Shown piece by piece: positions 11,850-22,895 of a stretch of 64,000 nt of DNA. Location: the NCBI GenBank assembly GCA_019914995.1, contig CM034139.1, positions 1,059,001-1,123,000 of the forward strand, written 5' to 3'. The first letter of the stretch is position 1, and every line of letters begins with the position of its first letter. The position numbers were made by a program, and so were the translations under genes. This stretch comes from Acanthochlamys bracteata (Eukaryota > Streptophyta > Magnoliopsida > Pandanales > Velloziaceae). The notes beneath the pieces are model-generated. The model ran no database searches and was not told where the DNA came from. It was given only the letters and a program-made list of their open reading frames with translations.

Positions 11850-12270
11850 TTGACTGAAACATACCAACTGAAAAAATATAGTCGGTAAACCTATTAATAA
11901 CGATAAAAAATAATACAATCAGTAATATTTTTAAATTACCGACTGATAGTACAGTTACTCGGTAAATTAGATACCTTACCGACTAAAATATAATACAGTT
12001 GGTAGATTTATTAAATGAATTTATGTTTATTAATAAATTACCAACTGAATCTACTTTAGTCGGTAAAGTTTTCGACTAAATTTTGTTGCAGTCGGTAATT
12101 CTTTAACCAAAATCTTTTATGGTTAAAGTACCGACTAGATCTTATATAGTTGGTACATTTACCGACTAAATAGGTATTGGTCGGTAACATTACTACAAAA
12201 AAGATCGACTAATATAAAATCAGTCGGTATTTATGCAATTTGCTGACTGAATAAATAATCAGTCGGTATG
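11850..12270. repeat. left subterminal repeat array of the CACTA element
   Basis: More than a dozen variants of 'accgactga' and 'cagtcggtaa' occur in both orientations. They are interleaved so that neighbouring copies can pair. The same motif fills the right subterminal zone. Confidence 0.85.
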
Positions 12271-12279
12271 TTGTCTTAA

Positions 12280-12789
12280 TAAACCCGATCAAACGAAAAC
12301 CCACTCATTTTTTTGCCACGCTACTCGAGCTAGGTCTTCACCGGAGCCGTTCCCTTACCGCTGATCGGTGATCACTTGAAATATTTCACTTCATCTTGCC
12401 GGATTTGCTTCCGTCCGACACTAGGAGGAGAAATTTCATCGAAAATTCGGTCTTCGGAAGCTCCCATTCTACTGGTCGGTGTGAGAAAGAGCTGATCCGC
12501 CTCACCGGCAGGACTGATACCCGTTCTACACTTATTTGCTGGTGAATTTTCCTCCCGTTCTCCTATTTTTTTGGCAGAAATGGATTTTATTTTTCTGCTA
12601 CAATTCATGCGTTCATGTTTTGATTTTGAGATGCATCTGAGATGGAACTCTTTTATTGTAGCTTGTATGCATTCATATTTTGATATTAACTGTATTAAAT
12701 CACCAAAGAAACCAATAATTACACTGGCTTGGAGAAGAAATAGTAGCAAGAAACAATAATCTCTTGACACTACGCTTGATTTGAATGGC
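12280..12789. other. unassigned CACTA interior left of the kinesin fragment
   Basis: Moderately GC-rich sequence that could be the captured 5' leader or promoter of the kinesin donor gene, or other captured DNA. An open stretch of 139 codons on the minus strand (12372-12791) has no recognisable domain, and I do not treat it as a gene. Confidence 0.4.
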
Positions 12790-13420
12790 AATGGCGGTGA
12801 TGATGACTTCTAGCACGCTAGCTTCAAAGATGGAAGGACACTAATGTCAACCAGAAATGTGGCTTTCAAGAAGAGAAGATTCTATGACAGTTCGAGTTCG
12901 GCCTCTGAACAAAAAATAAGCATCATAGCAGGTGGCATGGGAATGTGTTGATGACCACATGATCGTTTCACTGCCCTAACTCAGGATCGAACTAGTTCGG
13001 TGACTTCCTACTCTTTTGGTATTATGCGGGATTTTCAGTGGAGCTATTATAGTGGACTTTTAACATTCTGATCTTTTGTTGTCTATGAACTCGTGACAGT
13101 GACTGTACTATCAAGATTTCAGCAATGGAAATCTACAATGCATAGTGAGGGACTTGTTCAGACCAGATTCTAGCCCTCTTCGTATATAAGATGACCTTGA
13201 GGTATTTTCTTATGCCATAATCTTAGTATAATTTGTGGCTTTCTGAAATTGAGAAGTAAATTTCTAATGTGATAGTTTAATTATGGAAGCATGTTTTCAT
13301 CTAATCATATGGCAGAAAGGAACAACTGTTGAGAAATTGGAAGAGAAAACAACAAGAGCTAGTCAAGATCTCATGTAACTCATTGAGAAGTGTGAAGGTG
13401 AAGCTTCTCTTTTTTTATCT
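12790..13420 (+). pseudogene. captured kinesin motor-domain fragment (several exons with introns)
   Basis: Three separated blocks read as consecutive parts of a plant kinesin motor. The first, about 12870-12970, gives EEKIL, then in a shifted frame MTVRVRPLNKK, and after two stops VAWECVDDHMIVS. This is the first beta strand and the following segment of the motor. The second, about 13099-13200, gives DCTIKISAMEIYNA, then in-frame stops and RDLFRPDSSPLRI, matching the helix with the conserved MEIYNE. The third, about 13317-13400, gives KGTTVEKLEEKTTRASQDL and LIEKCEG. GT and AG bases lie near the block ends, so introns were captured too, arguing for DNA-level capture and not retrocopying. The order is that of kinesin-7/NACK-type motors. 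Stops and indels break the fragment, and the P-loop region is not seen. Confidence 0.72.
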
Positions 13421-14089
13421 TTTTCTCCTTTTCTTTTTCCTGGTCCTTCACCTTGGTAGAATTGGTTTACCATCGTGTAGTAAATCTCATACTCAAGAGA
13501 ATTCAAGTTTTAGTTTTTTTATCTTGTAGTAAATGTGCAGGTGGAGCTAAGGGTTAAGAAGAAGTATTACTTACTTATCAAGCACGACAGAATGATATAG
13601 GTGATAAAAATCGTTCTCCAGATAATCCTTCATCCTTGAGGTAATGCCACCTTGGAAAAAAACTTGGAGTTCTTAGTTCTACTCTTTGATTCTTGCCCTA
13701 AAGGGTTGCACCATGATGACAGCATGGCAGAGACAATAAAGGATCAAATAGCATAAGAGGAATATGGGGAAGCTACAAATACATGGGGTTCCCTCAAATA
13801 TTGAAGTATGTTTGAAGATGACATAATTATAATAGTCTTCTTTGTAAATTTTGGTGAATATTGTCATTGATAGATGTATAAATATTATATGTAATTCAAT
13901 GAGGATATATTGAATATTAATATTATTTATCACTTTAACGAAATGTTTCTTCAATATTGATGTATGCATTGAATATGGCAGGTTAACTTTAGTGTCATTA
14001 CAATCGTAAATATTTCTTGAATATTGAACTTTGATATATGTATTGTTCATCATCACCGACCAAATGGTGTAGTTGTTAATTAACAACTG
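13421..14089. other. unassigned CACTA interior right of the kinesin fragment
   Basis: Contains short coding-like pieces near 13540-13760 on the plus strand (for example LVLLFDSCPKGLHHDDSMAE read near 13670-13730) that I cannot assign, followed by AT-rich filler. It may include more captured gene sequence. Confidence 0.35.
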
Positions 14090-14362
14090 CAAAGCGCAGT
14101 CGGTAATACCAACTACCTTGATCAGTCGGTAATTACCAAGTGTAAATTCAGTCGGTAATTACCGACTACGCATTCAATCAGTAATTAGCGATAACATCTC
14201 TCAGTCGGTAAATTACTGTTCAATGGCGACTAAATATTTTATTTAGTCGGTAATTGATTTACCGATTGGTGTTTATCGATGAAATGCCGACTGTCGTTAT
14301 TTCAGTCGGTAATTCTCTTTGCGGATTGATTTTTGTCGTTGCCGACTGTTTTATTCCGTCGA
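14090..14362. repeat. right subterminal repeat array of the CACTA element
   Basis: Dense 'cagtcggtaatt' and 'accgactg' motifs mirror those at 11850-12270. Confidence 0.85.
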
Positions 14363-14388
14363 TGAAGACTTCATTTTTAGTAGTGAGT

Positions 14389-14483
14389 TCTGAATAAGTT
14401 GATTCAAACTACTAGTCCATCTTAATCATAAAATATAAATGTTAATCCTTATTATTATCAAAATGAAACTTAGAGTTCTAACA
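14389..14483 (-). repeat. Sirevirus-like LTR end (read on minus strand)
   Basis: On the minus strand from 14483 it starts TGTTAGAACTCTAA and continues with TTTTGATAATAATAAGGATT. This parallels TGTTGGAACTATAA and TTTTGATGATAACAAAGAAT at the 5' ends of the LTRs at 45464 and 52995. The next bases, 14484-14500, form the complement of a polypurine tract. Hence it is the start of a 3' LTR of a minus-strand element, cut by the CACTA insertion. Confidence 0.65.
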
Positions 14484-14500
14484 ATCTCACCTTTTTAATA
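14484..14500 (-). promoter_or_regulatory. polypurine tract of old Sirevirus-like element
   Basis: On the minus strand it reads AAAAAGGTGAGAT directly before the LTR start. The intact relative has AAAAAAAGGGGGAGAT at the same place. The sequence that follows on the plus strand, with 'aagaattattgatttata', is also shared with 45500-45515. Confidence 0.6.
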
Positions 14501-15039
14501 ATGACAAAATACCTAAGAATTATTGATTTATACAGTCAAATAAGATGCTAGAAGACTTGCATTAAACTAGTGAAAAGAAGATTCTCACCAGTCATGGAAA
14601 TTTTCTTTTCCCCACAACATAGTGAATCCTGGTGTAGTAGCTTCTATTCAGAGACTGTTTTCTTCCCTTCTGTCCCCCTTAATCTTTGCACTAGTGTCCT
14701 ACATGCATACACACTTGCACTTGCACTTACAATAATTCTCTTTGTTTCTCTCTTTTTTTGTTATTATAAAAGGAAGGGGTTCCGATATATACATATGTTT
14801 GGAAGTATGAGGGAACCAATGCATTAATACTCTCATTTCAGCAACATAATGTTAGAGAAATCGCTTTTACTCATGATACAATACTGTGAAATCCAAAAAA
14901 GCAAATCCCAAAAAAAAAAAGGATTCCAATAGAAAAGCAGAATAGTAGCAAGTGACATAAAACATAAAATAAGTACTTCAAGCAGAATATAGTGATCAGA
15001 AACGAGTTAATTATGGGATTGGGCGAGCATACAATTTTT

Positions 15040-15951
15040 GTCTTCCAAAGTGTGGAGTTTCTACAGCCAGGATGTCCTCCTCTTTTGTGCTAGGGCTTAG
15101 CTGCGTTAGGTTGAGGAAGGACTACAAGGTCATCTTCCTCTTCTTGGCAGGCTTGGCAACTTGTTGTCTTTTACGCTTTGGTTGGCAGAAGACGCAAGTT
15201 TAGCTAGGACATAAATTTCTATGGGTGGTTGCTCAATTGCCACTTTTTCTTGAGTGAATCTCCTTTAGTTTATCTTGTGTTGCAACTCGTCTTGCTTATT
15301 TGGGCAGTTTCATCCTAAGCTGCCTCTTTTGAAGTTGCTGGTTCCACTTCAATACCAGCTTCTTTTTGAACTGTTGCATGTTTTTCACTTGGTGGTTCAG
15401 CATCATAGTTGGAGCTGTCTTCTTCTTTAGTAGGAGCTGCTTCTTCTTCAGCATAAGGATCCTCCCAATTTGCAACAGTTTCTGCTGTGTTCCTTCTGCA
15501 TAAAACTTTTTAGATTTATACCAATTACAGATTGATCAACTGAAGCTCTTATTTTGATCCCACAGTGCAAACTGAATACCTCTAAATATTTCTAGAAGAT
15601 ATTCTATTGCAGATGCAAAGTCAGATGATGGTTCAAACGATTGTTCTTTCCTTTCGATCTTTTGCTCTGCTGTAATCTACTTATGAACTTGTTGTCCAAC
15701 AGCACTACAGTTGTGATCAAAGAAAACAAGACTCAAAAAAGCGCGCAGAAGTAGTTGTTTTCTGTTAGAAAGAATGTATGCTCGGTTAAGTGCTCAATAC
15801 TTTGTTGTTGTTTCATCTCTCTTTTGCGGAAGATATACATTGATGTCTCCTCCTTGATCACAGGATTTGAAAAGTACCAATAGAACAAGTAACAGTTCCA
15901 TGAGATTGCACAGCTTGGAGGAAAGCACAACGACAATGTGAAATGTTTCAA
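15040..15951 (-). pseudogene. post-pol ORF of an old Sirevirus-like element
   Basis: Read on the minus strand from 15951 downward, open pieces in shifting frames give VGQQVHK, ITAEQKIERKEQSFEPSSDF and ASAIEYLLEIFRGIQFALWD near 15690-15560. A strongly acidic stretch (ETVANWEDPYAEEEAAP and onward) follows at 15490-15310. The C-terminal block EEEDDLVVLPQPNAAKP and HPGCRNS lies near 15155-15060. That last block matches the tail of the equivalent region at 45900-46020 in the intact Sirevirus. Position after RNase H and before the polypurine tract is where Sireviruses carry an extra, env-like or unknown ORF. No signal peptide or membrane segment is visible. Function unknown. Confidence 0.45.
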
Positions 15952-15959
15952 CCGTAGGG

Positions 15960-17540
15960 TTTCATTCTCTGAAAACTTATTCTTCCCATTAATGGTTTGT
16001 CTTTTCTGATGTGGGTATATTCTATTATGTCTTAGAAACTAGTCTTAAATTTTGAAAGTGATCGGACGTTATTTGATGGCTCAAATAAATCAATCAGCTC
16101 AATATGTCCACGTGTCATCTAGGTTTCCTGGTCTGCCATGTCATCTCTAATTTCATATGGATTTTCCTAGAGTCTAAAATAGTTTACATAGAAATATACT
16201 CCTAAATGTCCTCCATATTCCACATAATAAAATCACATCAAAATTCCAATGTATGCATGAGATATTGTGGCTAGTGTTGTACTTAGTAAGAGTTGTAGCC
16301 GAACTGGATGCGTTCCTTATTTGATGTGTAATCCAAAAATTCGACTCGTAAGGAATTTGCACGAGCAGGAATCCAAAAACTAATTTCAGCACGTTCAAGT
16401 GTATTGGTTCTATTTGATCTGTAATCCAGTCTAACCAGCCATTTTTGACTTTTTTGTTGGTCTCCTTTGATGGATAAATTTGGATTAGATTTGGTTAGTA
16501 GAAACTTTGTTATGTCAGCTTCTATTGAAGAAAATCAGATCAAAAGTGGCTCTAGCAGAAAAATAAAGACTTCCATTGTTGCTACCCTGATTAGCCATTA
16601 GGATTGGTTCCGACAAATCCTACGTAATCAGCAATCTTCTCTTATTTTTGTAGATTTCCTTAGGATTGGTGATGTGACATGTCAGTGGCTAAATAAGCTT
16701 CCGGTGATCTGATTTTTGCGGTGTACAATCTATATGTTACTATAATAGACAAATTTTCAAGATATTCTATGTAGTAGTAAGTTGCTGCATCAGAATGCTA
16801 ACAAGTTGATCCTGGCGATTTTGTGCGATCAGCAAACTTACAATGGTTTAACCCATCTTTAATATATGATGAAATTCGTTCGAACTTGTTCTGTTTATTT
16901 ACTCCTGGACATATCCTATTTCAACTTCAATAATAGTTTGAGGTGAAAGATATCGGGTTTGGAGCATGGCTTCATGATCAGCTCAGTTACTTCAAAAAAT
17001 TTTGAGAGACATGAGCTTTAGGTTCTATCCGTGCAACAAATGTAATTAAGACATGTACAAAAAGTTAACAATAATTCTCAAATATGTGTTATTAATAAAA
17101 TATTTGAAATTTCCAATATAAGCTATAGTGCCAGATTCATATAGGCTTGATCTGCCTGCAATATCGAAGATACATCTGGTGATTTTTATTTATCGTAACT
17201 CAAAGATGTGCGTCTCCTGTCTACGGGAGCCTTCGTAGAGTTCCCTACCATTGACTCCCTTCCTTTGTGTAGCCTCGAAGATGATGCAAATTCAAAAGGG
17301 TAGGGGGATGATACGAACAAAGGAGTTCTGAGCGAGGAAAGAGCTATTGAGAAAGATGACACAAGTGCAGGACGACCTCGGTAGAGTCGGAAGCCAGTAG
17401 CCATTTATAGGACTTGCCCGGGAAGCAAACCATGAGGACATTCGGGATATCCTCCTATGGCACTCGGTCATATGTTTGTAATTGAGTATAGATGGACCAT
17501 TTTCAAAAAGTATCCTGGTGTCATAGAAGTTAGGAAATAC
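15960..17540. other. unassigned region
   Basis: No gene or clear transposon was recognised. Near 17186-17404 a more GC-rich segment has a 72-codon open stretch on the minus strand rich in Arg and Ser, without a known domain. It may be an LTR leader or a gene scrap. Most of the rest is AT-rich. Confidence 0.35.
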
Positions 17541-18001
17541 TGTTGGAATTTAGTCCCAATGGTAAAATACTCGAGTGCAACTCGTGTCAGGCTTTAGGGG
17601 CATTTAAATGTTCTCTTGGACTTCAAGTGTTTTAGCTGAATTAAAGTAGTATCTTCTTTATGGAGAGTTGTTACTTTAGCCGAATTACAATCCCAGGTAA
17701 GGCTTACATATAAAAAAAAGTGTATATCTATAAAAAGCTTACATATTTAAATGTTTCTTACGGGAGGAGTTGTTTAGCAATAGAAGTAGTTTTCTTAGTG
17801 GTAAAACCAGCTAGCTTATATAGACTTAGCTTTACAACTTCAAGGTACAACCGTTCCCAAACCGTCTTCGAGAGGGATTCTAGTGATGTTGCACATGCGA
17901 GTAGTGCAGCATTATGTTGTTGATTTTCTGCTACACCATGGGCCTCCAGCTACACCATGGTAAGAATTATTCCATAGTTCGTGTAATTACGAATCGTATC
18001 A
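17541..18001 (+). repeat. putative 5' LTR of a short LTR element
   Basis: Begins TGTTGGAATTTAG and ends near GTATCA. It is followed by TTGGTATCCGTGCG at 18003-18016, a degenerate match to the initiator-Met tRNA primer site. The terminal block 'ttattc(c/t)a(t/c)(a/g)gttcgtgt' recurs near 19183-19210. Inside it, a 15-bp unit (gctacaccatgggcc and gctacaccatgg) is duplicated, and it recurs at 18812. Confidence 0.35.
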
Positions 18002-19213
18002 ATTGGTATCCGTGCGATTGATCTGTACTCTCGTTATCACTGTCTAAATATATATTCTCATAGTACTAGTGCCAATTTCAATATCAACAATACTATCATC
18101 ACCACTATGGCTCAAATTCTTATCGGCAATATTATCAACAATGCGAGTTTATCCGCTGCAATATTGTCATTTTAATCCTTATTCTTATCAGCAACATTAT
18201 CGTCAATATAAGCAGCATCTGCAGCAAGTTTATCTACCGTGTGCACAAACTTTTACTCAGCAAGAATATGAAGGACTACAGCGAAAAAAAAAATTATGTC
18301 ATGCCTTAATGTCAAGGTAAGTTTGACGTGCGTAATCAGTTCTCTGAGTCTCAATTAAATGAAATATATGTATTATAAAGCGATTACAGAAGTAGGAACG
18401 TCTATCGATATTGAATACTAATGGAATGTCATCACAGCCTTGCACCATGTCTCAACATCAACACCGACCAGCACCACCTCAACTACAACACCCCACTCAA
18501 CCACGGTACAAACTCTTGCTGTTCAAAATCCACCGCAAGTTGCTAAAATTGCAATAATGCACCACTAAATTGAGTAGAAGCATATCGATTTCCTCGAAAT
18601 TGATAATTTTTAATTGGGTACTTTTCCTATGATTAATTCTACTATACGTTTGTTCGACCCCATCAAAAGGGAATCTCAACTTATGTTGGTCATCATATAA
18701 CGCTTGCTAATATTCTCCAAATACTTATTTTGGTGGTCTGGCTGAGTTCAAACTTCTGAAATATTGACTTTCATGAACCCTGAGGGCAAGATAAGTTTTC
18801 AGGATGGATGGAATGCTACACCATGGGCCTCAAGCTATTCAAAGCTCGTATTTTCTCTATACGAGTTAGGAGTTTGAATTTTTAACAGAATAGTACTATT
18901 TGCTTATATAGTTAAGAATTCTATATAGAGATGAATTCTTATAGAAGAAGACTCTACCTTATATGGTAACAAATTAGTGTTAAGTGTCCTGATTAAATTG
19001 AAGTCCTAATTTTAGTAGAGTTGTAGTAGAGCTAGAAATTTGCTTATAAGTTTTAGTTATTTATAAGTTTTAGTTATAAATAACAGTGCTTGTACTTACT
19101 AAAGATGATGGAAGAAGAATTAATTAGTTATTTCATTCTAGTTTTATCTTTAGTTCCGTAGTTTTATCTAGCATTAGGATTATTCTACGGTTTGTGTGAT
19201 CACTAATCATAAC
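18002..19213 (+). mobile_element. internal region and possible 3' LTR of a short LTR element
   Basis: After the primer-site-like sequence there is no recognisable pol. Only short open stretches rich in Gln, Tyr and Thr occur (for example YQQHYRQYKQHLQQ near 18190). The end near 19183-19213 resembles the end of the putative 5' LTR, suggesting a non-autonomous element of about 1.7 kb. LTR pairing is weak by eye and the call is tentative. Confidence 0.3.
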
Positions 19214-20035
19214 ATTTTTCTTCCTATTGACTTCTAATTGTAGCAGTCTGCTAAACATACAGGGCTAGGTTTTGTAATAGGCTTTTAAATAGGCAATAAG
19301 AAATCGAATGCCCGATGACTATGTATGGCCATCTTTAAACTGTCCCTTGTAAAGGTGTTCTTTCTCCAAACAAAATGTTCTACAAATTCCCACAATCCTA
19401 ATTTATCTTGACAAAATTCTGTAAAAATACTTCTCATCGTGCTAAGATGCTAATTAGGAGCCGTAAACTAATATAAATATAAATATAAATACCACTAGAG
19501 AACTTTGTTGTATCTCTTCTTCTACATTCTGAAAGAAAGAAAAACGAAATAAAGATTGAGGGAGAAAATTTTTAATCGGTGCGGAATGGAGAGGAAATTT
19601 GAGAAAAGAAAAGAGAAGTGGAGAGAACAAAGGGAGATGTGCTTGGGATGGGAGTTGTGTTAGAATATGAGAAAGAGTGGTGATGGGATGTGAGAGGGAG
19701 TGGTGTTGGAATATGTTTTATCTGTGATTGATTGAATCTAATCGTTGATTTTACAGAAGTGCCTACAGTAAAATAAGAGTGTCTCCAAGAGAGGAAGTGC
19801 TTCTATTTCTTTTCATAGATATATATTTTTTTTTTCATTGAAAAAATCTGATAAAAATGAATCAAACACTAATAGTTGAGAGTATATATTAAAATTTTAA
19901 TTAGTTTTATAAAAATCTAATCAATTAGAAGTTCTAATAAAATTTTAACAAATTATAAAATTTGAAGTTAGAAAAACATTTTAGTAAAATGGTGACTTTA
20001 TATTTATATATACATGTTATATGTGCGAAATAAGA
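19214..20035. other. AT-rich spacer
   Basis: No gene recognised. It includes a purine-rich stretch (19530-19700). Confidence 0.4.
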
Positions 20036-20394
20036 GGAACACTCCCAACTTAGGTAGACTCGCTCTTCTATTTATAGTTGAAGTGAACTACAAATTCAAT
20101 CTACACCATTTTAGATGAAAAATTGTAAGTTAAAATATACTGATAAAGTTTCATCTCAATAGGACTACAAATCGTCTTCATCTGATTACTTGATCAAAAT
20201 GACGTAAAAACAATATATACCTTTTCGAATTTTTGTTCTTTCTGTCATCTTGATTAAGTTACTGAGAGATCCATTCGTGGTTGAATGAGTTGAAATATTA
20301 TCAGTATACTTTTAACTTATGGTTCTCATATATGAAGGTATAGAGTAGATTTGGAAGTCCCCTTCGGTCACTAGTCGAAAAAGGAGTGCTCCTG
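20036..20394. mobile_element. hairpin MITE, family 3 (about 360 bp)
   Basis: The left end AGGAACACTCC is the inverted match of the right end GGAGTGCTCCT. The pairing extends deep into the element: 'gtaagttaaaatatactgataa' on the left pairs with 'ttatcagtatacttttaactta' on the right, and 'cttgatcaaaatgacg' with 'tgtcatcttgattaagt'. Almost the whole element folds back on itself. Related to the longer inverted-repeat element that starts near 20472. Confidence 0.7.
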
Positions 20395-20471
20395 AATGCC
20401 TCAAAAAAAATTACCTCTATCTTTCCCCATTATATATATATGGAGAGGGATAAGATAATTCCCTCCTTAGG

Positions 20472-20560
20472 GGCACTTCAAAGTACTCCTTTCTCGAATT
20501 ATGTCCGGAGTGACATCTAAATCAAATCTCTACCGTTCGATATGAAGAACTTTAAATTGA

Positions 20561-20598
<38 letters not shown>

Positions 20599-22140
20599 CA
20601 GCTAAATTGAATCTTGAATCAATCGTCATCTGGTCGTTTGATCAAGATCACAAAAATAACACAACATATACATTTTAGAATTTCTAATCTCCTAATTTTT
20701 CTATGCCTTCTAATGCGTTCAATTTCGAAATTCACCGTTATTCGTCACCGTCAGCCAGAGCATTTGAACGCCAACCGACAGTCGAAATTCAAGTAATATT
20801 TTAAAAATATTTTGTTGTAGCATTGTAATTTTAATGTTCTAAGCTTTTTAAAAACTGTATAACAATTTCAACAATTTTTAATTTTTTTTGGAAGCATGTT
20901 TAGAGAGCTTGCCCGAGAGCTCGCTGGAGGTTTTTGAATTATAGTAGTACATGAATATGAATGCTACTCTTATCAGTTTGCTTTTCAAGCTTCATTTCTT
21001 CTGATCGCAGAATGAATACGAGTGGCAATGCCTGTGAAGCTTGCTGCAGAGATGCTCGATCCTTGCTTGTGAGTGATGTGAATTTAGTTTCAATTCTTGC
21101 TCTAATATGTGAATGTGATGACACGCTGATAACGAAATTCAGTGAACTGTGCGTTAATTTCTACTCTAGATGTAGAATTACAATTTTTTTCTTATTTTAT
21201 TGCAATTCTGTTGATTGTATTTTGTTTTTGTGTGTAATCGATGATTAGCATCACCTAGTGAACAGCATCGCCTGGTGATCAGCAAAGAGAATTTTGTAAA
21301 ATATGCTAGTGGTGGTATCTTCTTCTTTTTTCTTTTCTGTTTTGTGAATGCTGATTGTTCAGCGAAGATAAATTTGTATCACTTCCAAATGTATGACTGT
21401 TGAATGTAATACCACTATGAAAACTTATGAATAGAAGTGATTGTAATACTTTAAAAGTGAATGTAATGCTGAAATTTTTAATGAAAGTTTGTTTCGAATG
21501 AATGGCTGTGATACAGAAGAAATGTTGCGTGAATGGTTCATAGAATGCTTAGAACAAAAACTATACAAATCCAACAGTGAAGGCCGTGAAATAATAATGT
21601 GTGATGACAATTTTGTTATTTCAGCAGCATGTATGTTATATTGGTGGGAGTGTTACACGTGAGAAAACGTTACAACGTATAGCTCTCTATTCTCTCAACA
21701 AAAGAAAAAAAAAAATCAGTAAAAATCACCTAAGACACATACAAAAGTATAAAAAAAAAATCACCTAAGATTATTGAAATGCTGATCAGCGACTGTTATT
21801 CGTTCCAGCTCTCCAGCAAGAAGCTTTAAATATTAATTAAAAACTGTTGAAATTGTTATACAATTTTTAAAAACACAGAACGTTAAAACTACAATGCTAC
21901 AGCAAAAATATTTTTAAAATGTTACTGAATTTCGATCACCAGCTACCGTTCGAACGTTCTGGCCGACATCGACAAATAGCAATGAATTCCGAAATTGAAC
22001 GTGTGAGAATGCATATAAGAATAAGGAGATTAAAAATTAACGGTTTGTTAGCCATAAAATCGATCATCGGCAAGTGAACAAACGGCCAGACCATAACGGA
22101 CAAATTAGGACTAACGGTGGAGAAATTAGAAATTGAAGGC
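20472..22140. mobile_element. long inverted-repeat element related to the 20036 MITE
   Basis: The left end (CACTTCAAAGTACTCCTTTC, TCGAATTATGTCCGGAG and on) resembles the inverted right end of the neighbouring MITE. The arm at about 20600-20935 pairs with about 21800-22100. For example, 'gtagcattgtaattttaatgtt' is mirrored by 'aacgttaaaactacaatgctac', and 'aactgtataacaatttcaaca' by 'tgttgaaattgttatacaattt'. About 850 bp lie between the arms, with no known transposase. The right outer end could not be matched and may be lost. Confidence 0.55.
20564..20594. repeat. (AT)n microsatellite
   Basis: About 15 AT units in the left arm of the inverted-repeat element. Confidence 0.9.
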
Positions 22141-22469
22141 GCTAGACTGCATAGAAGAAAGAGAAGAAGAAGAATTGAGGGTAGCTAGTCACTGATTTCG
22201 ATCGTCGGTCGATGTACAAGTGCTCAGGCCCGAAGAACAAAATTCTAAAGTTTAAGCAGAAAAGGAAAAAATTGAGAAGGATTAAAGGAAGGAGAATAAG
22301 AAGAGGAAGAATAGAACCTGTGTAAGGAAAGAATGAGGCGCGGCTGCTAGAGATCGGTGCCGGGGGAGGATTGATCGCACGAAGCTCACGGGAGGAAGAA
22401 ACGAGAGAAAAATATGAAGAAGGAGAGATGAAAGAAAACACATGAGGGGTGAAGGAAATTTCATGTGAA
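22141..22469. other. purine-rich segment (pyrimidine-rich on minus)
   Basis: The minus strand has two overlapping open stretches rich in Ser, Leu and Phe, with no domain. They follow from the base composition and are not taken as genes. Confidence 0.4.
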
Positions 22470-22895
22470 TGGACACGTTATAAAGAAGAATATCATCAAA
22501 GAAAACAAGTACAATTTTCTTAAGGTGCGAACAAAAACCTCGTTCATTAGAGATTGGAAAGTGGCTGGTACATTTGTCAACCCAAAGAGCATTACTAGAA
22601 ATTCATAATGCCCCATAGGGGGTTCTAAATTCACCCCGAAGAGCATTACTAGAACTTCATAATGCCCCATCGTGGGTTCTAAATTCAACACAAAGAACAT
22701 CATCCTCCCTCACACGTATTTGATGATATCTAGACTTCAAATCTAGCTTGGAAAAGATCCTTGCCCCATACAATTTATCTAATAATTCATCAAACATTGG
22801 AATCGGAAATTTGTCCTTAACGGTTATCTCATTGAGAGCCCTATAATCAACGTAAAACCTCCACGAGTCATCCTTCTTCTTAACCAGCAAGACAC
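22470..22895 (-). pseudogene. chromovirus-type Ty3/gypsy RT fragment with internal duplication
   Basis: From 22895 downward the minus strand reads [40 protein letters not shown] and [18 protein letters not shown], then after a frame change [11 protein letters not shown], the repeat [20 protein letters not shown], and SLMNEVF. The downstream FDDIL box is present in shifted form. This is the first half of a chromovirus RT. A 54-bp unit (18 codons, ending in VMLFG) is duplicated at about 22582-22690. It abuts copia RNase H sequence without any LTR, so it is a junction product and not a complete insertion. Confidence 0.85.

Larger units (their letters stand above)
11827..14385. mobile_element. 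non-autonomous CACTA (En/Spm) transposon carrying a kinesin fragment
   Basis: The left terminus is CACTACTACAAAA and the right terminus ends TTTTTAGTAGTG, its inverted match. A 3-bp duplication AGT flanks both. The subterminal zones (about 11850-12270 and 14090-14360) are packed with a motif of the type CAGTCGGTAA or its complement TTACCGACTG, in both orientations; in CACTA elements such arrays bind the transposase. No transposase-like reading frame was found in the 2559 bp, so it would need help from elsewhere to move. The interior contains captured kinesin gene sequence (see 12790-13420). The ends, TSD and motif arrays are seen directly. Mobility in trans is inferred. Confidence 0.92.

Noticed and set aside
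12372..12791. 139-codon minus-strand frame inside the CACTA element as a gene
   Set aside because: No recognisable domain, and the plus strand nearby reads as captured kinesin sequence.
22142..22476. Overlapping minus-strand frames rich in Ser, Leu and Phe
   Set aside because: They arise from a pyrimidine-rich strand; no domain seen.
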